Positions 6,720-12,655 of a DNA stretch of 13,906 bases are shown here, one piece after another. Source of the stretch: Candidatus Woesearchaeota archaeon (GTDB taxonomy: Archaea > Nanobdellota > Nanobdellia > Woesearchaeales > JACPBV01). Below the pieces are notes generated by a model, which was not told the DNA's origin, ran no database searches, and saw nothing but the letters and a program-made list of their open reading frames with translations. Position 1 is the stretch's first letter. The number at the start of each line of letters is the position of its first letter. A program made the translations under genes and the position numbers. The stretch lies in contig JACPBU010000125.1 in assembly GCA_016180165.1 (NCBI GenBank), positions 1-13,906 on the forward strand, in the 5' to 3' direction.

Positions 6720-6740
6720 AAGCGGAGGAGCCTGCCTTTG

Positions 6741-6750
6741 CTTAAAAATG
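6741..6750 (-). promoter_or_regulatory. TATA box of the Mpv17-like gene
   Basis: Read on the minus strand, catttttaag is centred about 26 bases upstream of ATG 6719. This is the distance expected if transcription begins at the start codon, as at other single genes in this window. Confidence 0.5.
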
Positions 6751-6890
6751 TATGTTTCATGTAATTCCTAATAAGTAGTTAAGATGAATCATTTGTTGCG
6801 GCCTGAGCAAAAATGGCAACCCTCATCCAAATGGATAGTTCTTTAGGGTGTTGATGAAGTAAAAGTTAATCTGTAAGGCTTAATATAGCT

Positions 6891-6924
6891 AACGACACAA
6901 ATATTTAGACAAAAGTATGTCGTT
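6891..6924. repeat. Inverted repeat 1 upstream of proA
   Basis: Perfect 7-base arms aacgaca (6891-6897) and tgtcgtt (6918-6924) are separated by 20 AT-rich bases. The repeat lies just upstream of a second inverted repeat with a related gaca/tgtc core, so the two may be operators for one regulator. Confidence 0.5.
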
Positions 6925-6936
6925 TGCTTATTACGA

Positions 6937-6969
6937 ACGGACAACAATTGTATAATAATTATTGTCCGT
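6937..6969. promoter_or_regulatory. Inverted repeat 2, operator candidate upstream of proA
   Basis: Thirteen-base arms acggacaacaatt (6937-6949) and aattattgtccgt (6957-6969) pair with one mismatch across a 7-base spacer. The symmetric form, about 33 bases, fits a dimeric or tetrameric DNA-binding protein better than a terminator. A TATA-like element follows immediately (6973-6979), so a bound protein could block or recruit the transcription machinery. Confidence 0.6.
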
Positions 6970-7042
6970 AAGTATAAATGGGTAAGCTGAGGCAGGGGGC
7001 CGCCCTTAACCCGAGCTCAATTCGAAATTTTTTCACAAAACC

Positions 7043-7050
7043 TTTAAATA
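7043..7050 (+). promoter_or_regulatory. TATA box of proA
   Basis: tttaaata is centred 26-27 bases before ATG 7073, which predicts transcription starting at the start codon (leaderless mRNA). This supports ATG 7073 over the in-frame TTG at 7064. Confidence 0.7.
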
Positions 7051-7072
7051 ACAATGTTATCTGTTGAGTCCT

Positions 7073-8401
7073 ATGAGCCTTAAGTCTCTTGTTTTGCAGG
7101 AATGCGAAAGGGCCAAAGAAGCTGCACAGAAGCTTCTGCTCCTCTCCCCGGAAGACAAGCAGTTTGTGCTTTTTGAATTGGCCCAGGATATCGAGGCTAA
7201 CGCAGGAAAAATCCTTGCTGCCAACAGGAATGATGCTGCGCTCAGCAAAGGCAGGATTTCACCAGAGATGCTCAAACGCCTCCAGGTTGATAAAAAAAAG
7301 GTCCATGCGATGGCTGGGATGGTGCGGAGTGTCGCAGGGCTTGAAGACCCTGCCGGAAAGATTATCTCCACGACTGAGCTTGATAAAGGCCTGCTCCTGA
7401 AAAAAATCTCTGTCCCGTTGGGGGTGGTATGCTGCATCTTTGAATCGAGGCCGGAGGCAGTTGTCCAGATAAGCGCATTGGCCATCAAATCAGGAAACGC
7501 CGTATTGCTGAAAGGCGGCTCAGAGGCTTTGCATACTAACAGGATCTTAACGGAGATTATCAGGAATTCCATCAAAGACAACAAGGGGATGCCTGAAGAT
7601 GCTGTCCAGCTGTTGGAGACGAGAGAAGCAATCAGGGAGGTGCTCAAGATGGATGAGTTTATCGATCTGGTCATACCCCGGGGCTCGTCGCAGCTTGTCA
7701 GATTTGTCCGGGAAAATACCCGGATTCCGGTGATGGGGCACGCTGAAGGCGTCTGCACGGTGTATATCGATAAAGATGCAGATCTGGCAAAAGCAGTTTC
7801 TATCGCCTATGATGCAAAATGCCAGTATCCTGCTGTCTGCAATGCAGCCGAAAACCTTATTGTGCACAGGGGGATCGCAGATAAATTCATTCCTGCCATC
7901 GCAAGAAAATATCTTGAGAGCAGTGTGGAGCTCAGGGGGGATGAAGAAACATTGAAAATTTTAAGGGATGCAGGGATTGATGCCCCGGGAAAAATAAAAA
8001 AGGCTTCTGAAAAAGACTGGGCCACAGAATACAGCGATTTGATCATCTCGATAAAGGTTGTCAGCGATGTTCAGGAAGCGGTTGCTTTTATCAACAGGCA
8101 TGGTTCCGGGCATACTGACGCCATTGTGACAGAAAATCAGTCTCATGCAAAAAAGTTTCTCACGATGGTTGATTCATCTTCGGTTATGTGGAATGCCTCA
8201 ACTAGATTTGCCGACGGATACCGCTACGGATTGGGGGCTGAGGTCGGCATTTCCACAGGGAAGATCCACGCAAGAGGCCCTGTCGGAGTTGAGGGCCTGG
8301 TGACGCATAAATGGATTCTTGAAGGAAAAGGCCGCTTTGGGCATATTGTTGCGCCGTATGCTGAGGGGAAGAGGAAGTTTACCCACAGGAAGGTTATGTA
8401 A
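7073..8401 (+). CDS. proA: Glutamate-5-semialdehyde dehydrogenase (gamma-glutamyl phosphate reductase)
   Basis: This 442-residue cytosolic enzyme reduces gamma-glutamyl phosphate with NADPH to glutamate-5-semialdehyde, the second step of proline synthesis; the semialdehyde then cyclises to pyrroline carboxylate. The aldehyde-dehydrogenase fold is complete. The PLGVV...FESRPEA strand (115-129) and GNAVLLKGGSEA (141-152) belong to the cofactor-binding half, the catalytic cysteine is Cys256 in YPAVCNAAE, and the family's HAEGVC strand lies at 223-228. Near the C-terminus come the R-FADGYRYGLGAEVGIST and RGPVGVEGL-T-KW blocks. It has an extra tail of about 25 residues ending FTHRKVM compared with the E. 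coli enzyme; similar tails occur in plant-type and some bacterial ProA. It forms a cluster with proB, with a toxin-antitoxin pair between them. No proC is seen in this window. Confidence 0.97.
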   Translation: MSLKSLVLQECERAKEAAQKLLLLSPEDKQFVLFELAQDIEANAGKILAANRNDAALSKGRISPEMLKRLQVDKKKVHAMAGMVRSVAGLEDPAGKIISTTELDKGLLLKKISVPLGVVCCIFESRPEAVVQISALAIKSGNAVLLKGGSEALHTNRILTEIIRNSIKDNKGMPEDAVQLLETREAIREVLKMDEFIDLVIPRGSSQLVRFVRENTRIPVMGHAEGVCTVYIDKDADLAKAVSIAYDAKCQYPAVCNAAENLIVHRGIADKFIPAIARKYLESSVELRGDEETLKILRDAGIDAPGKIKKASEKDWATEYSDLIISIKVVSDVQEAVAFINRHGSGHTDAIVTENQSHAKKFLTMVDSSSVMWNASTRFADGYRYGLGAEVGISTGKIHARGPVGVEGLVTHKWILEGKGRFGHIVAPYAEGKRKFTHRKVM

Positions 8402-8403
8402 GG

Positions 8404-8476
8404 TTGCCTTCTTTTTATCTTCTGGGTAGAAAATAGCCCTAAAGTGATTAAGAATTTTTCTTTTGATTTTTGCATT
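8404..8476 (+). terminator. T-rich termination region after proA
   Basis: Several T-runs follow the proA stop (ctttttatctt at 8410-8420, then tttttc-ttttg-tttttg at 8455-8471). Archaeal RNA polymerase terminates at such T-tracts without needing a hairpin. The next gene has its own TATA box, which agrees with termination here. Confidence 0.45.
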
Positions 8477-8521
8477 CTTATTGTTTCCCGCCTGACTCGG
8501 AATTTCCAAGAAAAAGTAACA

Positions 8522-8529
8522 TTTAAATA
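8522..8529 (+). promoter_or_regulatory. TATA box of the toxin-antitoxin pair
   Basis: tttaaata is centred 27-28 bases before ATG 8553, with a purine-rich stretch (agaaaaagtaa) just upstream where TFB would bind. This predicts a leaderless antitoxin-toxin mRNA that may continue into proB. Confidence 0.7.
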
Positions 8530-8552
8530 CAAGTATTACTTTATTACTTTCT

Positions 8553-8798
8553 ATGGCAGAAGTTAGGACTATTAAGGATGTTGATCAGAGTACATGGAGC
8601 GCTCTGAAAAGCATGGCTGCAACGAATAATATGAAGATGGGTCTGCTGCTGGATAGGATGGTCAGGGATTACAAAGAGTTGTCAAGGAAAAGATGGGATG
8701 ATATCCTCAATTCTCCGCCATTATTCACTGAGGCTGAGGCTGACGCGATGCTCAGATCGGTCATGAAAGTGAGGAAAGAGAGAGGATTCAGAGTATGA
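8553..8798 (+). CDS. VapB-type antitoxin
   Basis: This 81-residue protein is probably the antitoxin that neutralises the PIN-domain toxin encoded next. The first about 45 residues (VRTIKDVDQSTWSALKSMAATNNMKMGLLLDRMVRDY when read through in segments) follow a ribbon-helix-helix-like plan: a short strand, a helix, a turn and a second helix. Archaeal antitoxins of this type carry the pattern D-x-x-W..(L/F)K..A...N-MKMG..L..M. The C-terminal part (about 46-81) is charged and includes a proline-containing segment likely to wrap around the toxin. The stop overlaps the toxin start by four bases (atga), typical of coupled toxin-antitoxin genes, and the promoter is probably autoregulated. The family is inferred from size, motifs and context. 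Confidence 0.75.
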   Translation: MAEVRTIKDVDQSTWSALKSMAATNNMKMGLLLDRMVRDYKELSRKRWDDILNSPPLFTEAEADAMLRSVMKVRKERGFRV

Positions 8799-9187
8799 CT
8801 TTAGTATTGGATTCGTCTGTAATTTTTCCATTAGAAAAAAGTGATAAGGTTGTAAGAGAAAAATTGAGAGATGTGGAGCAAAAATATGTTGGGCCGCCCT
8901 CAATAACGTTTATAACCTATTTTGAGTTTTTATTCGGTATCACGGATAGGAATTTTAAAAACAGGGAAAAAGCAGTAGCGTTTATCGATAAGTTTGACAT
9001 ACTTCCGGTCACCAAGAGAACTGCAAAAATCCTTTCTGACCTGAAACACACCTATGAAAAATCGGGAATCTCCCTATCCCTTTCCGATATGATGATCGCT
9101 TCCCAGGTGATAGAAAAAGGGATGATTTTAGTTACCTGCGATAAGGACTTCGCAAAAATAAATGAGGTAAAAACCATTTTTATTTAG
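8795..9187 (+). CDS. vapC: PIN-domain ribonuclease toxin (VapC family)
   Basis: This 130-residue single-domain PIN protein is expected to cleave RNA using metal ions held by acidic residues. Those residues are in place: Asp6 in VLDSSV, Glu44 in YFEFLFG, Asp98 in SLSDMMIAS and Asp116 (with Asp118) in VTCDKDFAKI near the C-terminus. Length and order match VapC toxins, so the protein looks intact. It overlaps the antitoxin by four bases. The stop is only six bases before the proB start, so transcription probably runs into proB. VapC targets elsewhere include initiator tRNA and rRNA; the target here cannot be read from the sequence. Confidence 0.88.
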   Translation: MTLVLDSSVIFPLEKSDKVVREKLRDVEQKYVGPPSITFITYFEFLFGITDRNFKNREKAVAFIDKFDILPVTKRTAKILSDLKHTYEKSGISLSLSDMMIASQVIEKGMILVTCDKDFAKINEVKTIFI

Positions 9188-9193
9188 CTTCCT

Positions 9194-10237
9194 ATGCAAA
9201 AGCGCCTCGTCCTCAAAATCGGCACGAATCTCCTGACAGAGAATCTGGTAGGCCTGAACACATCATTTATCAGCAATATTGCAGCCCAGGCAGCATCACT
9301 TCTAAAATCAGGGTATGATATCATCATTGTGACATCGGGCGCTATAGGGGCGGGCTGCACCGAACTGGGATTAAAGAAAACAAGGAACGTTGAAGTCAGG
9401 CAGGCATTGGCTGCTGCGGGGCAGAGCAGTGTCATGCACTCCTACCACGATGCTTTCTCAAAGCATGGCATCCACGTTGCCCAGATTCTCCTCACGTATG
9501 AAGATTTCTCAGACAGGAGAAAATATCTCAACCTGAGGAAGGCGATCGAAAAACTGCTCGAATGGAAAGTCATCCCTGTCATCAATGAGAATGACCCTAT
9601 CAGCGTCGATGAGATTGGGGCGACGTTCGGCGACAATGACAAGCTTTCAGCCCTTGTTGCTGCAAAGATGGATGCAGATATGCTTATCATCCTGACAGAC
9701 ATTGACGGGCTTTACGACAAAAATCCCAGGGCCAGCAAGGATGCAAAGCTGATTCCCCGGGTTGAAGCTATCACCAGGGACATTGAGCTGGCGGCAGGAA
9801 AATCAGGAAGCCAGTTCTCCGTCGGAGGCATGATATCCAAAATCAAGGCAGCAAAGATTGCGATGGACTCCGGAGTAGCCATGGTCATCTGCAATGGCAG
9901 GAAAGAAAATATTTTGGAAAAAGCGCTTGCCGGCAAAGAAGGGACTTTTTTTGCGCCGAAAAGATCCCTGAGCAACAGGCAGCGGTGGATAAAGTTTGCG
10001 AAGCCTAAGGGAAAAGTCTCAATAAACGACTGCGCCGTAAAGGTAATTTTGGAAGGAAAATCAAGCCTTCTTGCAGTCGGCATTGACACCGTCGAAGGAA
10101 AATTTAAAAAAAACGACGTGATTGAGATAAATGACTTTGCAAAAGGAGTTGCAGACTGTTCCTCAGATGAACTTGAGGAACTGAAAGGGCAGAAAGGGAG
10201 GGTAGTGGTGAAGAAGGAGAATCTGGTGATGATGTGA
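9194..10237 (+). CDS. proB: Glutamate 5-kinase with PUA domain
   Basis: This 347-residue enzyme phosphorylates glutamate with ATP to gamma-glutamyl phosphate, the first and usually feedback-controlled step of proline synthesis. The amino-acid-kinase domain fills residues 1-255: KIGTNLL with Lys8 (8-14), VTSGAIGAG (46-54), INENDPIS (130-137), FGDNDKLSALVA (145-156), LTDIDGLYDKNPR (167-179) and GGMISKIKAAKIA (211-223). Residues about 270-347 form a PUA domain, as in E. coli-type G5K (367 residues). The start lies six bases after the vapC stop, without a clear Shine-Dalgarno or its own TATA box, so it is probably transcribed with the toxin-antitoxin genes. It supplies the substrate for ProA. Confidence 0.97.
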   Translation: MQKRLVLKIGTNLLTENLVGLNTSFISNIAAQAASLLKSGYDIIIVTSGAIGAGCTELGLKKTRNVEVRQALAAAGQSSVMHSYHDAFSKHGIHVAQILLTYEDFSDRRKYLNLRKAIEKLLEWKVIPVINENDPISVDEIGATFGDNDKLSALVAAKMDADMLIILTDIDGLYDKNPRASKDAKLIPRVEAITRDIELAAGKSGSQFSVGGMISKIKAAKIAMDSGVAMVICNGRKENILEKALAGKEGTFFAPKRSLSNRQRWIKFAKPKGKVSINDCAVKVILEGKSSLLAVGIDTVEGKFKKNDVIEINDFAKGVADCSSDELEELKGQKGRVVVKKENLVMM

Positions 10238-10240
10238 TGA

Positions 10241-10354
10241 TTAATATCGTTCTATTGTCAAGCCCATCACTCTTCTAAAGCTTTCCTGCTCGCCTTTCAT
10301 CATAGCAAGGCGCTCATAGGCTTCTTCAGTTATGGTTAATGTCTTTGTGGCCAT
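10241..10354 (-). CDS. Truncated or short VapB/UPF0330-like antitoxin ORF
   Basis: This 37-residue frame is too short to be found easily but has a recognisable start: MATKTLTITEEAYERLAMMK followed by GEQESF. This is the strand-plus-helix pattern of archaeal VapB antitoxins of the DUF217/UPF0330 type (T-(I/L)-T-(I/L)-x-x-E-AYERL..K...ESF). Full members have about 65-80 residues and continue with a second helix after the SF motif and a toxin-binding tail. Here the frame diverges and ends within 11 residues, and no toxin gene adjoins it. It could be a decaying copy or an orphan DNA-binding fragment that still represses. A TATA box and a repeated operator-like site just upstream suggest that expression control is intact. 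Its stop codon lies three bases beyond the proB stop, tail to tail. Confidence 0.6.
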   Translation of the reverse strand: MATKTLTITEEAYERLAMMKGEQESFRRVMGLTIERY

Positions 10355-10358
10355 AAAA

Positions 10359-10386
10359 TACGTGCAGGTACGTGCACTTTTAATAT
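10359..10386 (-). promoter_or_regulatory. Promoter and operator-like repeat of the short antitoxin ORF
   Basis: On the minus strand a TATA box atattaaa (10379-10386) is centred about 28 bases before ATG 10354. Between it and the start lie two direct copies of tacgtgca (10359-10366 and 10369-10376) separated by gg; the block also holds gtgca/tgcac symmetry. A site between the TATA box and the transcript start is where an archaeal repressor, such as an autoregulating antitoxin, would block initiation. Confidence 0.55.
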
Positions 10387-10459
10387 CTTTTGGAAGTTTA
10401 GTTCAGAAGTTAAGGCAAGAACATAAATAGCACATTAAATCCTGTAAAAATGAGATATT

Positions 10460-10467
10460 CTTAAATA
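10460..10467 (+). promoter_or_regulatory. TATA box of the HTH_10 regulator
   Basis: cttaaata is centred 26-27 bases before ATG 10490, again predicting a leaderless transcript. Confidence 0.65.
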
Positions 10468-10489
10468 GTCAACTAAATTCTTTAATCAA

Positions 10490-11167
10490 ATGAAACTCCT
10501 TGAAGTTGGCGTGTATCATCATGATTGCTGGGGCAGCTTCAGCACAAAAGACTTTCCAACCGTCTCCATGACTGAGCTTGGGGCAGTTAAGATTGTCAGG
10601 GAAAGCAAGAAAGGCATTCTTGTAGATTCTTTTTGGAGAATAACTGCTGATACGGAAAAAGAGCTGTCCGAGTATCTTTCCTATGTTAAGAAGCTTCCCT
10701 CGAGCAAAAAATTCAGGGTTTATTCAATAAACAGGGATACCGCATACGTGTTTATCCAGTTCTTGAGCAGCTCAAGCTCTTATGCTTCTGTGCTGAAGAC
10801 GAATGCAGTTCCCTGCGGGCCGATTGTTCAGGAAAATGAGTTGGAGATACATACCGTTGCGACGGAAAACCCAAAAGAAACTGCCAGATTGTTAGGCAGC
10901 CTGGAGGCTCTTGGGGAAGTTAAGGTATTCAAAATAGCTGATTTTAAGGAAGAATCTCTTTTTTCCGGCTTGACTCATAAGCAGCAGCAGGCCATCCTGC
11001 AGGCTTTCCAAAATGACTATTACACTTGGCCGAGAAAAATTACCCTTGATGACCTCTCTAAAAGATTAGGCGTTAAGAGAAGAACCTTTCAGGAGAGGCT
11101 TAGGAATGCGGAGGCAAAGCTGATTCCCTTTTGCATCGAAAAGTTCGTTAAGGAGAGGAAATTTTAA
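10490..11167 (+). CDS. Bacterio-opsin-activator type (HTH_10) transcriptional regulator
   Basis: This 225-residue protein carries a C-terminal HTH_10 domain at about 157-222: LTHKQQQAILQAF...DYYTWPRKITLDDLSKRLGVKRRTFQERLRNAEAKLI when read in segments. This is the archaeal pattern of LT-x-x-Q...A...GYY-x-PR..T...LA..LG-(I/V)...TF-x-E-x-LR-x-A-x-x-KL. The N-terminal about 150 residues form a mixed alpha/beta region without a family I can name; in homologs this part senses a ligand or partner. A possible metal or ligand patch is HHDCW at 10-14. It is transcribed alone from its own TATA box, and its stop lies 11 bases from the convergent lipoprotein gene. The target genes are unknown. Confidence 0.88.
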   Translation: MKLLEVGVYHHDCWGSFSTKDFPTVSMTELGAVKIVRESKKGILVDSFWRITADTEKELSEYLSYVKKLPSSKKFRVYSINRDTAYVFIQFLSSSSSYASVLKTNAVPCGPIVQENELEIHTVATENPKETARLLGSLEALGEVKVFKIADFKEESLFSGLTHKQQQAILQAFQNDYYTWPRKITLDDLSKRLGVKRRTFQERLRNAEAKLIPFCIEKFVKERKF

Positions 11168-11178
11168 ATTCTTTACAA

Positions 11179-12174
11179 TTAGTAGCTGTCGAACCTGTCA
11201 TTCAGCCTTGCATGGCCCTGTACCAACCCGTCAATCCAAAGTTGGCGTGCATGCTCCTCCACGGTTTCAAATGGTACTTCATTAATTTTGAACCTGACAA
11301 CATCAAACCCGCTGATTCTTGCACCATATTTTACATTTAACTCGGCAAAACGGTTTGCTTCTTCAGGCGCTATACTATAGTTCTTCATTGCAATGACGCC
11401 TTTGCACATAGAGCGGTCACGATCACCCCCGTTGGGATAATCCTCGAAAAACGAAGAGTCATATTTTAAAACAAATTTAGTGTCACCGCCTGCCCTGAGG
11501 ATTTCAATAATGGTGTCGGTTAAATTTCCAACTTTGCCCCCTGAAATTTTCTTAGTTATATAATTGCCCTCAAGCTCTATTAAACAGGCAGAAACTTTCT
11601 CCGGAGAAATGCCATTTCCTTTAAATTGAAGGATATCACGGACACTAAAGCCGTGATGGAAACTGTTTACATAATTTGGCTCTGCATGATTTTTTAAAAA
11701 ACTTAAGACGTCATCCCCATTGAATCTGGAATCAAAGGAATTTGCCTTTTCGGGCGGGATAGAGTTGTTTATAAGCCAATCCATATCCTCCCTAAATCGG
11801 GCATCATAGGGGTTTGCCTGCTCCGGCTTAATGCCCCGCCCCGCCATATAACACACTTCACCTTCTGAAAACTTTTGGTGAAAACTATTTGCCAAAGAAG
11901 GATCATACTTCAGTTCGTGCAATCTGCTGATTATCCATGCATCCTGAAACCTTTTATCATATTCTTCAGCAACCTCAACAGTTATTCCAGCTTCTTTTAA
12001 TTCTCTGATTGACTCTTTGTCCTCAAATCTGGATTTTTCTGCTGATGCGGCAGAGGGAGGCATTGAATTTGGGGATTCCGTTTTATCGCCACGCCCACAC
12101 CCCGCAAAGAGCAATGTGGCTAAACCCATCGTTCCAACGAAAAAAAGTTTCCTTACCCTAGTGTCAATGGACAT
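11179..12174 (-). CDS. Lipoprotein built of about 25-residue repeats
   Basis: This 331-residue protein starts with a lipoprotein signal: basic residues 6-9, a hydrophobic core (10-24) and the lipobox LFAGC with Cys26 as the lipid-anchored residue. A Ser/Pro/Glu linker (30-60) follows. From 63 to about 200 there are six degenerate repeats of 24-26 residues with consensus G-I-x-P-E-x-A-N-x-(F/Y)-D-x-R-F, at residues 63, 90, 114, 138, 164 and 188; weaker copies occur near 235 and 270. Each seems to form two short helices, so the protein is probably an elongated alpha-solenoid facing the outside. I know of no assigned function; such repeats look like binding scaffolds. A TATA-like element (12207-12216) lies about 37 bases before ATG 12174. 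Confidence 0.75.
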   Translation of the reverse strand: MSIDTRVRKLFFVGTMGLATLLFAGCGRGDKTESPNSMPPSAASAEKSRFEDKESIRELKEAGITVEVAEEYDKRFQDAWIISRLHELKYDPSLANSFHQKFSEGEVCYMAGRGIKPEQANPYDARFREDMDWLINNSIPPEKANSFDSRFNGDDVLSFLKNHAEPNYVNSFHHGFSVRDILQFKGNGISPEKVSACLIELEGNYITKKISGGKVGNLTDTIIEILRAGGDTKFVLKYDSSFFEDYPNGGDRDRSMCKGVIAMKNYSIAPEEANRFAELNVKYGARISGFDVVRFKINEVPFETVEEHARQLWIDGLVQGHARLNDRFDSY

Positions 12175-12344
12175 TGTTTAATCACTGAACAATAAGAAGA
12201 TAGCTTTATTTTTAAGATTTTACTGACATTTGGCAACATTTCAGGGAGTAATAGATTCGGGCTAAAATCCTGCACTGACTACCACAGAAGAATACGGGAT
12301 GAGATTTTAGACCTTATTTTTTCCGGCCATTATGGAGGACAGGA

Positions 12345-12470
12345 TTAAGAACGTTCCCATATCTTATTGGCCTCATTATCCCAGAGCTCTTTCATCTTTC
12401 CCATCTGGATTTGTTGGAGAAATTTATCATCTTGATTTTGTTCCATCACCATAGGATATGTTTTAGCCAT
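12345..12470 (-). CDS. Orphan 41-residue ORF with antitoxin-like C-terminus
   Basis: This short frame (ATG 12470, TAA 12345) encodes a polar peptide ending in MGKMKELWDNEANKIWERS. The pattern E-x-WDNE-x-(D/N)-x-x-W near the C-terminus resembles the toxin-binding tails of AbrB-type VapB antitoxins. There is no DNA-binding half and no neighbouring toxin, so it may be a remnant, a decoy antitoxin or an unrelated small protein. A TATA-like element (cttaaatg, 12496-12503 on the plus strand) is at the right distance for a nearly leaderless mRNA. The promoter area also holds two similar units beginning tatcggtt (12474 and 12506 regions). Confidence is limited by length. Confidence 0.45.
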   Translation of the reverse strand: MAKTYPMVMEQNQDDKFLQQIQMGKMKELWDNEANKIWERS

Positions 12471-12655
12471 TTTATCGGTTCATTGGGAGAATCATCTTAA
12501 ATGTATATCGGTTTCACCGAAGAATTTCTTCCCCATAATAAATAAAAATCTGCTCTTATAGCCCCCAAAACCCCAAAATTCCGGCGAAAGATTTATAAAC
12601 AAAGTGAGCCATTTTTCTACCATCTAAAGCACTTTTTTACCAACAAAATTCTCAC
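12471..12655. promoter_or_regulatory. Promoter region between the orphan ORF and gyrB
   Basis: This divergent intergenic region contains the TATA-like element of the minus-strand ORF and, for gyrB, tttataaa (12592-12599) preceded by purine-rich ggcgaaag, a good TFB-recognition-like element. The gyrB box is centred about 60 bases before ATG 12656, so that mRNA would have a leader of about 34 bases, unlike the other plus-strand genes. A small hairpin (tcggt 12509-12513, accga 12517-12521) lies nearer the minus-strand ORF. Between the lipoprotein gene and the small ORF (12175-12344) I see nothing beyond the lipoprotein promoter. Confidence 0.5.

Larger units (their letters stand above)
6720..7072. 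promoter_or_regulatory. Intergenic regulatory region upstream of proA
   Basis: This 353-base stretch has no convincing ORF. It holds promoter elements for both flanking genes and two inverted repeats (described separately). A further TATA-like tataaat (6973-6979) lies after the second repeat. It is followed by a possible stem (gggtaag 6980-6986 with cttaaccc 7005-7012, one bulged base) and a T-run (7027-7033). That could be a short transcript or an alternative upstream promoter for proA. No tRNA or known small RNA is recognisable. Confidence 0.5.

Noticed and set aside
6980..7012. Possible small structured RNA before proA
   Set aside because: The stem is short with a bulge, the predicted transcript start falls inside it, and it matches no RNA family I know. 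It is kept only as a note in the intergenic feature.
7064..7072. Upstream TTG start for proA
   Set aside because: The TATA box at 7043-7050 places the transcript start at ATG 7073, so the TTG would lie outside the mRNA.
7057..7758. 233-codon open frame opposite proA
   Set aside because: It is a Ser/Leu-rich antisense shadow of a strongly conserved enzyme gene, with no start signals.
8377..8401. Unusual C-terminal tail of ProA as a novelty
   Set aside because: Tails ending in FTH-type motifs are known in plant-type and some bacterial ProA proteins, so it is ordinary variation.
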